From contig CM044877.1 in NCBI GenBank assembly GCA_024500155.1, positions 12,467,501 through 12,531,500 of the forward strand: a stretch of DNA of 64,000 nt, written 5' to 3'. Positions 46,651 to 56,593 of the stretch are shown here, piece after piece (the stretch's first letter is position 1; every line of letters starts with the position of its first letter). The notes under the pieces are model-generated. The model did no database searches. It was given only the letters and a program-made list of their open reading frames with translations, and had not been told where the DNA came from. The DNA is from Chenopodium formosanum. Its lineage: Eukaryota; Streptophyta; Magnoliopsida; Caryophyllales; Amaranthaceae. The position numbers and the translations under genes were made by a program.

Positions 46651-48159
46651 ATGTCTTTAGCCACTAAAACCTTCTCCCAATACACTCATGAATGGTGTCG
46701 ATCTCTTAATGCTAGAGATAAAAAGGAATTAGATTTATTTCACTTGGGGGGAATTTATGGCATTAAAGGGGTAGATCTAGACCTATACTTTATACATACC
46801 GCTTTAGAATTTTGGAATATTGATACGCATTGTTTGAGAATAGGGTATGATGAGATTAGCCCTTTGCCAGAGGAATTTGGTGCTATCTTAGGCTTTCCTG
46901 CAATAGACCTGGTAGTAATCCCTAGAGTAGATGCATACTACTATAAGGATTTTGAGCGCTTCATTAATTTAAAAGAAAGGGATTTATCAAAAATAGTAGA
47001 TGGTAATATAGTTCATTTGAAAGAATTCGCACGCTATTATTTTGATAAACCTCTTTTTGAATCCTTTTATATATATAGAAGAAGGGCGTTTTTATTTTGC
47101 ATGCTCAATCAACTTTTTCTTAGTAGTGGTAAAAATAACGAGGGTCAATCAATTATCACCACTGTACTAGAACAAATTGAATCAGGGAGGAATCCAATGC
47201 CATTAATAGTTGGAGAGACCATGATTAGTCTCGATGAATTGAAAAGGGACCCAAAAGCGCCTTTTCGCGGTTCTCCAATTTTATTACAGGTAGAAAAATA
47301 ACATTTTTAATTACAGAAATCAAAAAATATATTTTTGTATTGTAATAATAATTTTATTTGCATTGCAATTTTTTACAGATGTGGCTAATGGAGAGGCTAG
47401 GATTAATTAGCCCCCCGGATGACATTGAAAAATATACTCCCAATTGCTTTGTGAGGAGGAAGAAGCGCATCCCTAAAATTGGGCGTCATGGGTGGAAAAA
47501 AGTATTTGAATCACGTGATTTTGCTATAAAGTGGGTCATCCCATGGTGGAAAATAGAAAGGATGGTTGGTGTTAACAAGCATCCTTTCTGCCGTCTTCCA
47601 AGCTTGTCTCGCGTAACATATTATTATCCCTGCAGGGTAAAGAGACAATACGGTTTACTTCAAAAATATTCCATCTGGGGATCTTCATCCTCCCTATGAG
47701 TACCATGTATCTCAAGAAGTAGATAAATTCGACGCTTACTGGAGTGCTAGACCTTTATGGGAAGTGATTACCCAAAAGGTTCCCCCTTCTTTACTTAATG
47801 ATGTAAAGAAGAGGTTGCTGAAGAAATCTTCGATTGATCAGGGTAGAATCGATGTGAAGAATTGTCTGGGTGACAGGGTGACGCCTGCCAAAGAACGCTT
47901 AGGCGCAAGAATTGAATTCAAAACACCTACGATGCCTAGGAAGAAAAATACTACTAGAGACAAAGGAAAAAGGAAAGCTAACACCACAGACAAAAAGGCT
48001 TGGGTGGAAAAGAAGCATGGAGTGCTAGCTGAAGGGGAGACAATCTACTCCAAAATTGAACGTAGATCCTTTAAAGGATGCCTACTAGCTAAAGTAACGG
48101 ATGAAGAGGAGGAAGCAGAAAAGAATTGGAAAAGAGCTAAAAAAGAAAAGAAATATTAA
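46651..48159 (+). pseudogene. DUF7745-like gene of X, one frame lesion
   Basis: Exon 1 is 46651-47289 (ends LLQ) and exon 2 is 47379-48159, joined as Q-MWLMERLGL. Family-like words are ELDLFHLGGIYGIKGVD, FWNIDTHCLRIGYDEISPLP followed by EEFGAILGF, and VIPWWKIERMVG. One frame change occurs near 47650-47700; the frame beyond reads FDAYWSARPLWEV, then the paired NCLGDRVTPAKERLGAR and a Lys-rich tail (MPRKKNTTRDKGKRK). Compared with the Y copy, length and intron position agree. The tail suggests nuclear or nucleic-acid-bound location (inference). I assign DUF7745 from motif memory, without a search. Confidence 0.72.
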
Positions 48160-48423
48160 AAGCATTGCATAGCTTTAGATTTATTAGACTTAAATTGTTG
48201 TTTTTTATTTAAAGTTAATTTATTTCAGCCTTATTTAAATTCCATCAATAATGTAGTTTTATTTTATTAATGAAATTTCAGCTTTCAATTAAATTGTTAC
48301 TTTAAATTTATTTTATTAAAGCAATGAAAATCGAAAAAAATTAATTTTCCAGAAGTTCTTCGAGTACGGAAGTCGAAAATTTTCCGAAAAATACCAAAAT
48401 TTGCCCAGACTTTATTTTCAAAT

Positions 48424-48535
48424 TGGCGCCAGTAATTGGGGTTTGGCGCCAGCTATTGAGGTCTGGCGTAAGGCGCCAATTCCATCGGCTGGCGCTGATG
48501 ACCTCTGGCTGGCGCCAGGCTCTGTTCTGCGACGC
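48424..48535. other. TGGCGCCA palindrome cluster 3' of X DUF7745-like gene
   Basis: Four GGCGCC hexamers plus related GGCGCT and ACGCCA words in 110 bases. No TATA box was found adjacent, so this cluster is not obviously promoter-linked. Confidence 0.7.
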
Positions 48536-48603
48536 CAATAATTTGCAAATTTTCTGTTGAATTTTTAATTGATTCTGGAATGCGGAGATGTCGAAAAATA
48601 AAG

Positions 48604-48668
48604 TGGCCGCACCCGTAAAGGGTTGCCTATGTATACTTTCCTAAGGAATCAGGCTGAACGTAGCTCTC
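48604..48668 (-). other. Conserved 60-base box after pol, X
   Basis: On the minus strand: AGAGCTACGTTCAGCCTGAT, a spacer, GTATACATAGGCAACCC, GGGTGCGGCCAC. It begins about 20 bases after the pol stop. Confidence 0.75.
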
Positions 48669-48689
48669 TTGAGTATCCTACTCAAGTAA

Positions 48690-51600
48690 TTATGGGTAGT
48701 ATTTTTTAAGTTGGTCAAGATTGGTCATGTTTGAGAATTCATTGCCATCCATATCAGTTAGTTTTGCTGCACCACCTGACAGGATTGTTTTGACAATGTA
48801 GGGGCCAGACCAGTTAGGTCTAAATTTTCCCTTTGGGTCTAAAACATTTTTCCTTAGTGCTTTAAATACTAAATCCCCTACTTTGATATTTCTTGTCTTG
48901 ACCTTCTTATTAAAATGTCTAGCCATACGAGTTTGATAACATTGAGTGTGATGTAGAGCTTCTAGTCGTTTTTCGTCGAGTAGAACCAATTTTTCATATC
49001 TTGCCCTAGTCCATTCTACTTCATCGAGTTTACTCTCTAGCGCAATGCGTAGAGATGGTATTTCTAGTTCGACAGGTTGTACGACATCCATTCCATATAC
49101 CAAGGAAAATGACGTATTTCCTGTTGATGTACAGATTGACGTGCGATAACCCCACAATGCGAAGTGAAGCTTGTTAGGCCAATCCTTATAATTTTCTGTC
49201 ATTTTCTTGATGATAGTCTTTAGATTTTTATTAGCTGCCTCGACCGCTCCGTTTGCTTGAGGTCAATAAGGGGACGAATGATGATGTTGGATGCCATATT
49301 TTTGTAGCAATTCTTCACATTCGGCTTGAAAGTGAGTTCCATTGTCACTTATCATTTCATGTGGGACTCCATATCGACAAATAATATTTCTCTCGATAAA
49401 GAGTGCTACATGTTTTGCAGTGAGTTTAGCGTATGATAGCGCTTCGACCCACTTTGTAAAGTAATCAATTGCTACTAGAATAAATTCGTGGCCTCCTGTC
49501 CCCGGGGGGGGGGGGTGATTTTGCCAATTATGTCAATTCCCTATGTAGAGAACGGCCATGGCGATGTGTAGGTGTAGAGCAAAGATGGAGGGACATGTTG
49601 TAAATTGGCATAAATTTGACACTTAGGGCATCTTTTTACGTATTGATGGAAATCTCTATTCATTGTAGTCCAATAATATCCTTCTCGCATTATTTTCTAG
49701 ACTAACATTTTGCCATTTACATGAGTGCCACAGATTCCTTCGTGAACTATTCTCATTATTCTTTGTGCATCTACCTTTCCTACACATAGGAGAGCTTGAC
49801 CTTTAGGTACCCTCTTATGTAGCTCGTTGTCTATGAGTACATATTAAGAAGCCAAAAGTCTCAATGCTTGCTTTGCTCTTTTGTCAGCATGAGGAGGGTA
49901 TTCTCCATTGGTGACATAGTTGAGTATGTCTGTGTACCATGGTTATTCTTCTTATTCTTCTTCTTTGTCTTGGACTAAGTCGTCGTCTTCTATAGCCTTG
50001 ATATATGCTGGTTTATGCCTTTTTTCGATAGTTAGAGGCATTTTTTCGATTTCCGTAGGAATCCTAACCATTGAAGCTAATCTCGCCAAGGCATCAGCAA
50101 ATTGGTTTTCTTCTCTAGGTAGATATGTGTATTTTACCTTCTCTAGCTGATCGGTAAGAGTTTCCAGATAGGTTTGGTAAGGGGCTAGGCTTTCGCTCCT
50201 TACTTTCCACCTTTTAGATATTTGATTGATGATCAAAGAAGAGTCTCCGAATATCCTTAACTTCTTTACTCCCAATTCCAAGGCTGTTTCAAGGCCTACC
50301 ACGCATGCTTCATATTCAACAGCGTTGTTGGTAGCGTCAAAATCAAGCTTTATTGAGATTGGAACGTGCTCTTCTTTAGGTGATACTAGTAGCACCCCGA
50401 CACCACATCCCTTTTGGTTTGAGGCTTTGTCGAAATACAAGGTCCAAGTATCATCTTCAGTGACCATCAAATCTTCATCTGGAAATTCATTGTCCTGTAT
50501 TGGTGTCGAGTCTTCTATTGGAAAGTCTGCCAGAAAGTTTGACACCACGAATCCTTTAATAGCTTTTTGTGGCATAAATCGTACATCAAACTGGGCTAGA
50601 TTGACTATCCATCTTGAAATACGTCCGTTGAGTGTTGATTTCTCGAACAGATACTTGAGTGGATCCAATCGGGAGAATACGAAAACGGTATGCACCAATA
50701 TGTAATGTCTCAACTTAGTTGTGGCCCATACCAAGGCGAGGTACAATTTCTCGAGCGGTGTATAGCGTGTTTCGTATTTGAGCATCTTTTTACTTAGGTA
50801 ATAGATTGCGTTCTCTTTGCCTTCTACCTTTTGTTCTAGCATGGCTCCCATTGTCTCTTTGGTAACCGTCAAGTATAACCTAAGAGGTATTCCGGGAAAT
50901 GCTGGCGCTAATACGGGAGGATTTGCGAGATAGGCTTTGATCTTGTTAAAGGATTTTTGACACTCGTCATCCCATATTACTGGTACATTCTTCTTGAGCT
51001 TCTTGAAGATTGGTTCATATATCGTTGTCAGTTTTGATATGAACCTACTTATGTATTGCAACCGGCCAATAAATCCTCGAATCTGTTTCTCAGTCTTAGG
51101 CGGTGGCATCGACATGGTTGCTTTAATCTTGGTTGGATCTACCTCTATTCCTCTAGATCTTATGACGTATCCCAAGAGCTTGCCCGAGGTGACTTCAAAA
51201 GCACATTTTGATGGATTCAACCTCATATTATATTTTCTTAGCCTTTCGAAAAATTTCCTTAAGGCTACTTGATGGCCTGGACGGTCCTTTGATTTCACAA
51301 TCATGTCGTCGACATATACTTCGACTTCTTTATGCATCATGTCATGGAGTAAGGCAGTTGTTGCACGTTGGTAAGTAGCACCCGCGTTTTTCAACCCAAA
51401 TGGCATTACCGTGTAGCAGTAAGTGCCCCATGGTATGATAAAGGTCCCTTTCTCCATGTATTCTTCTGCCATGAGAATCTGATTGTACCCAGCGTATCCA
51501 TCCATGAATGAGAGAAGCGCGTGATTTGCCGTGTTGTCTACCAGAATATCGATGTGTGGCAAAGGGAAGTCGTCCTTTAGACTTGCCTTATTTAGATCTC

Positions 51601-52518
51601 GATAGTCGACACACATCCTTACCCTTTCATATTTCTTTGGAACAGGGACGAAGTTGGCGACCCATTCGGGGTATTTGGATACCTTGATGAAACCTGCAGT
51701 TATTTGTTTTTGAACTTCTTCTTTTATTTTAAGTGCTACGTCGGGTTTCATTCAACGCAACTTTTGTTTTACAGGTTTCATTCCTGGGATTAGTGGTATA
51801 GTGTGTTGAGCTATTTCTCTGTTAATGCCTGGCATATCTTCATATGACCAAGCAAATACATCGATAAATTCTTTAAGTAAGTTAATTAAATCGGTTCTTT
51901 CTTGTTTATTCAATGTTAGTCCGATTTTAACTTCTCTTTTATGAGTTGAATCATTCGAGATGTCAACTGTTTCAATTTCTTCGATTACTAGTGTTTTCTT
52001 TTCGAGTGTTTCCATTGCTTTAATAATTTCTTTGTCTTTTTCATCGTTAGCTAAGCAATGCTCGTCATCTTGGGTAGGGAAGAACACAAGAAGTAAGGAG
52101 AATGAGAAATATTATTAATCTCTGAGATCATTACATCAAAGAGTGATATGTCCTCAGGGACTGGATCACTAACTATCCTAGGAGAAGAAATAGAAAGGGG
52201 AGGTGTTATTGCTAAAGACTTAGAAGATTCTATAGGGAAAGACTCTAACTCGGACTCAGACTCAAACGACTCTTCGAACATCGGCCCTTGCCCTGTCGTG
52301 ATTGATATCTTCCTTCCACTTGGAGTAGTCACTTTGATAGTCTTGCGCCACCCTTGTAGTGATCCCTCGGCTGGAGTAATTAGCTTCGAGGGTTCGAAGT
52401 TTTCTCTTTGTAGGACTGTTTTAATGAGCGAGGAGTTATCTTCTTCATAAGTTGGCTCATTCTTTTCTCGCCCAAACAGTAATCCCATGACGTTAAAGTC
52501 AAAGAATGGGGGTGCTTT
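48690..52518 (-). pseudogene. pol: Pol of X: RT, two RNase H domains, integrase, broken
   Basis: Reading leftward: N-terminal pol from 52518 (KAPPFFDFNVMGLL), a frame change near 52060, then a 599-codon open frame (51751-49952) with RT (MCVDYRDLNKA, FMDGYAGYNQI, YVDD at 51305-51316). The first RNase H looks dead: LYLTVTKETMGAML has Thr where the catalytic Asp is expected. The second keeps its acids (LYFDKASNQKGCGVG, NNAVEYEAC, IFGDSSLI, ADALARLAS), the dual RNase H layout known in Tat elements. A TGA at 51752 replaces the CGA seen in W. Integrase (49950-48690) has several stops and a run of 13 G (49504-49516). It ends with RPNWSGPYIVK. Confidence 0.9.
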
Positions 52519-54240
52519 TGTAGGCGTCGTTTGAAGTGCGCCTACGTTAAAGCATGTTGTGAATATGCTTGGCACTCATAGGAAGTGGGAATTGACATTA
52601 CGATTAGGGACAACGATTAGGGACAAATAAAGTAGGGAGCCGCCAACAAGTTTTTAAGGAACTTGTAAACCGTTCACGGATCATAAAAGGCAACCACGAT
52701 AAAGGGACAACGATAGGCAACAACGATTGACCCGTGAAGGTTACACCCTATTCATAATCCATGAGATTACTAACTCCATATGGTTCGATACCACGAAAGG
52801 AGGATCGGGGATGATGGTACGAAGTGAGTCATGGAATCACATTCGCTCGCATTGGCCTCTACTCGATTCTTATATTGAAAAACATTCCTGTGATCTCAAA
52901 GGCATACAAACAATAATATTCAATTTTCTCCATACTATTATTTAACTAAATTGGTTCAAAATTAATGCACACATAATTCTAAAATATTAGTGATCACTTC
53001 AATTAATAATAAGATTAAAAGGGATCCTAAACCGGTTGTCCAAATTATCTTATTAGGCGTGATTTCCAATTACATATTCCCTTTAAACATGCAAAATGGT
53101 GATCAATAAATATAATAGAATAAACATTAATATTAAAACCAATTTAATCACAATTCCAACAACATAAAATTGTTAGAAAAATAATAATAATAAAAAGAGC
53201 ATGATCCTTACTTTGAATCTGTTTGTTTGCAACTACAAAATAATAAAAGAGTTAGTAACTTCAAGGAAATAATAAAACAATAACTAAATTAAATTAAATG
53301 AAATAAAGTTGATTTTGGGGTCAAACCCTCAAACAGTTCTACCTTTCATGCCTTGGCTTAAGGACAGAACCTCGAGTAAAATATGGACTCCTTTGAGTGC
53401 TTGAAGAAGGAATTTTGAAGTGAAAAGGGTAGGCTAGTGTTTAGGTTAATAGCATAGAAGAGGGAAAAATAAAAATAATAAAATTCTGGTTGCCCCGTAC
53501 ATCAGAAATGAGAGGGTATTTATAGGGAAAATGTGTTGAGGGAGCACACGGAACCCTAAATTGATAAAAACCCTAAAAAAGTATCCCGTGACACGGCTAG
53601 ACTGTACCGTGACACGGTCAGACTGTACCGTCAGACGGTACACTTTCCCGTGACACGGTACAGTTTTGGAGTGACGCGGGAAATTTTCAGAAAACGGGAT
53701 AAAAAACGCGTTAAGGGTTTACGCGGAAAGGACACGTAACGTCCCGTGTCACGGCAGACCACCCGTGTCACGGGAAGTCCCACCGTCAGACGGGAAGAGT
53801 TCCCGTGACACGGTGGCAGTCTGCCGTGGCGCGGGAACTTCCAGTCCATTTTCCGTCTAAATTCATTTTTAACCCTAATTTCTTTCGGCTCTTTAAGTGC
53901 CGATTGATAATTTCGGGCTTTTTCTGGCTTTTATTATTCGGGCTAAAATAAGAAGATAATTAAATAAAAATAAATAAAGAGTTTGGGCCAAAATTAAATA
54001 AAAAAATAATAAAATAAAAAAGGCTTGGGCTTAAAATTAATTAATAAGTTTGGGCTAAAATTAAAACTATGCTTTTACTAAACATCAAGACTAATCCATG
54101 GACCTTTCAAAAGTATGAATTTAATAAAATACGATTTTGTAAGCACTTTCGGGATTAAATACTAAACTCGACCAATAGTTGCGGTGAAAGGTTATTTATC
54201 ATCGGGTTTGGTTTTGGGGAGACATTTTTAGGTGTCTACA
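52519..54240 (-). repeat. LTR5, 3' LTR of element Y
   Basis: On the minus strand it runs from TGTAGACACC to GACGCCTACA, 1722 bases. It belongs to a subfamily distinct from LTR1-4. The 3' end abuts the middle of the X pol frame. A CCGTGACACGG cluster (53583-53850) precedes a TATA box (53517-53524 inverted) by about 60 bases. A GATTAGGGACAAC unit is duplicated at 52600-52625 relative to LTR6. Confidence 0.88.
53583..53850. promoter_or_regulatory. CCGTGACACGG palindrome cluster upstream of LTR5 TATA
   Basis: At least seven copies of CCGTGACACGG or CCGTGTCACGG and two of the variant CCGTCAGACGG or its near match, separated by 10-15 bases such as CTAGACTGTA. The words are 11-bp palindromes with a free central base. 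Confidence 0.85.
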
Positions 54241-55150
54241 GAAGCCCCCACTTTGACTGAGTTTGTAGAAACGTCAGTTTCGAAAACGATAGTCAAAGTA
54301 GCCGATAGGGGCGGAGAATGATTAACGACGTTCTGCGATCCTAAATCATTCTATATACGTCGATACCTGCAGAAAAATGTTAATTTCACAGATAAAAGAG
54401 TAACGGGATAGAATACGTATCTGGCACCAGTGTGTCGGTGACAAACGAATTTGGCAGCTTCCTAAGCTTGAAGGAATCTACCGAGTGACATTTGTTGAAA
54501 CGCTTTCCATGCTTGAGGAAAGCCGATTGAAGAGTTTGGTAGTTTTCTAAGCCTGAAGAAAGCTACCAGATGACTCTTTCCATGCCTGAGGAAAGTCGAC
54601 GAACGAATTTGGTGTCATTCTATGCTTAAAGAATTCCATCGATAATGCCTTCCATGCTTGAGGAAAGCCGACAAAGGAATTTTGTGGTTTTCTATACTTG
54701 AAGAAAAATCCACTGATAATGCTTTCCAAGCCCGAGGAAAGCCGACTTGGCGGTTTTCTATACTTGAAGAAAAATCCACCGATAACGCTTTCCAAGCCTG
54801 AGGAAAGCCGACTTGGCGGTTTTTTATACTTGAAGAAAAATCAACCGATAACGCTTTCAAAGCCTGAGGAAACCCGATTTAGCGGTTTTCTATACTTGAA
54901 GAAAAATCCACCGATAACGCTTTCCAAGCCTGAGGAAAGCCGACTTGGCGGTTTTCTATACTTGAAGAAAAATCCACCGATAACGCTTTCCAAGCCTGAG
55001 GAAAGCCGACTTGGCGGTTTTCTATACTTGAAGAAAAATCCACCAATAACGCTTTCCAAGCATGAGGAAAGCCGACGATTGCTTAAATTGGTAAGTATAT
55101 GGTGGTTCGATTATCTCCGAACGTGGGCCGCAGATGATTCACAAATTTAA
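54241..55150. repeat. Y 3' region: polypurine tract and 66-bp tandem repeat
   Basis: GAAGCCCCCACTTTGA at 54241-54256 is the polypurine tract in inverse. From about 54470 to 55080 runs a tandem array, clean at 54690-55070, of a 66-bp unit (containing GCTTTCCAAGCCTGAGGAAA and GACTTGGCGGTTTTC). Because 66 is divisible by three, the array stays open in several frames on both strands; the resulting 22-residue peptide repeats are artefacts and not a gene. It stands where X has its 68-bp and 29-bp repeats. Confidence 0.85.
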
Positions 55151-55354
55151 GCCGATTATCCGACCATATTTAATGCTTAAAATGCCGAAAAATAGACTTT
55201 GACGCTTGCCAGGGGTAAAATGGTAATTTTAGACCCCCTTAAATATCTGTTAGAATTTTCCGCGTAATTCTAGCGAAAAATAACCGCTCAATAATCCCGA
55301 AAAATCAGTCAAACTAGTCAAAAAGGCCAGGAATATTCCCTGACCAAGTGCAGA

Positions 55355-55925
55355 ATTGCCGCGCCACGTTAAATACTTCCCGTGACACGGGAATGACTCC
55401 CGTCAGACGGGAAAGAATCCCGTATCACGGGAACTTTTTCCCCTTTTTTTTTTTTTTTTTTTTTTTTATTTTGCTTCTTTTTGAATCAGTCACGTGTGAA
55501 TGATTGTAACGGTTACTTTTTTTTTTTTTTGTCTTTTTTTGTCTTTAAATCCGCATTTTGCTTTCACCGTTTCTCATCTCATTGCTCATCTCCTCTCTCT
55601 ATCTTCTCCATTCTTACTTCCTTGCTTACACAAATTGTCGCGCCACGTCTAAGGCAAACCGCCGGTCGTCAAAGCTCACCGTGACACGGTAACGACGACA
55701 ATGACACGGCGGTTCTATAGATCTGATTTTTTTCTCTTTTTTTATTTTTTATTTTATTTTTGTCGCGGTTTGTTGCTACTTCGCTACTATTGTTCGCTGC
55801 TGCTGTTGTTGTTTCCGCCGGAGCTGCCGTCTGAGTTGCCGGTGCTCCGTCGCCTTTGAAGCTTGCCGTGACACGGGACTGCCTCGTCGTGTCACGGATT
55901 TAGTTGACCGTGTCACGGCGGTTCT
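55355..55925 (+). promoter_or_regulatory. Y PMD promoter/leader with CCGTGACACGG clusters
   Basis: Cluster one (55375-55440: CCCGTGACACGGG, CCCGTCAGACGGG, CCCGTATCACGGG) is followed by T runs and a TTTAAAT box (55544-55550). Cluster two (55668-55925: ACCGTGACACGGT, GCCGTGACACGGG, ACCGTGTCACGGCGG) lies in the presumed 5' UTR before an intron (56030-56592, GTAAGT..TAG). Confidence 0.65.
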
Positions 55926-56359
55926 GCTAGTGGCCGGAAGTTTTTTTCGAACTTTGGAGCTCGAATTTTCACTAATTTGCTGTAATTTCTTGCTATTTTC
56001 TTCATTTTCGACCCTTTACAAACATCCATGTAAGTTTCCTTTGATTTCTGTCTTGAATTTTCTTTGCATAAATAATTTCATGACAAACCCTAAAAAATCA
56101 ATTTGGGGGTTTTTTATTTTGTGGTTTTATGTTGAAATTGTTGCCATGATTTTACTTGTATATGTATATATGTGTGTTTGTGAGAGATTTGAGACAAAAA
56201 TTGCATGATTTGATGGAGAATTGAGCGAATCAGCATTTTTGGGTGCTACTTTGTGAAATAATGTTCATGTTTTGCTCTTGAAATGGTGAAAAAATGGTGG
56301 TGAATCTTGTGAAATGATGTGTTGATTCATATTTTGCATATGTACCATATTGTCATGGA

Positions 56360-56388
56360 GAACATAGTATCATGCGGCTAGGAGAACT
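56360..56388 (+). other. Conserved block in PMD 5' UTR intron, Y
   Basis: GAACATAGTATCATGCGGCT plus AGGAGAACT; only one base differs from X over 29 bases, although the surrounding intron has diverged and the distance to the ATG is larger here (about 205 bases). Confidence 0.7.
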
Positions 56389-56593
56389 GTAGTATTAGTT
56401 TGTCATGGAGAAACTAAATACCATAATTTTGCCAATTTTTAGCCTGGAGGTAAAGATTTAGCATATAATTCAATAAACAACTAAATAACTTTGGAAATGA
56501 TGCTAAGTATTTAGATTTTTATTTTTCTTTTTATAAATATGCAACTTAAAATGTTTAGGAAATGATGCTAAACATTTAGATTTTTATAATAGC

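Larger units (their letters stand above)
48160..48689. other. Convergent gap between DUF7745-like gene and pol of X
   Basis: It holds the 3' end of the plus-strand gene, a TGGCGCCA cluster (48424-48535; words TTGGCGCCAG, AAGGCGCCAATT, CTGGCGCCAGG) and the conserved box 48604-48668 of the minus-strand pol transcript. No gene. Confidence 0.7.
39942..52518 (-). mobile_element. Element X, left part: LTR4, antisense genes, pol
   Basis: In minus orientation: pol, then PMD and DUF7745-like genes on the opposite strand, 3' tandem repeats, polypurine tract, LTR4. Its gag, leader and 5' LTR should lie beyond element Y, which starts at 52519. It is inserted in W. Confidence 0.82.

Noticed and set aside
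50226..50705. 159-codon plus-strand open frame opposite RT/RNase H of X
   Set aside because: It is the shadow of the well-supported minus-strand pol frame.
53583..53850. Regularly spaced palindromic repeats resembling a CRISPR array
   Set aside because: The repeats are only about 11 bases, spacing is uneven, they recur in dispersed clusters, and the context is a plant LTR promoter.
54547..55150. Several overlapping open frames on both strands with 22-residue repeats
   Set aside because: They are produced by a 66-bp tandem repeat, whose length is a multiple of three, in the 3' region of element Y. No domain or promoter supports a protein.
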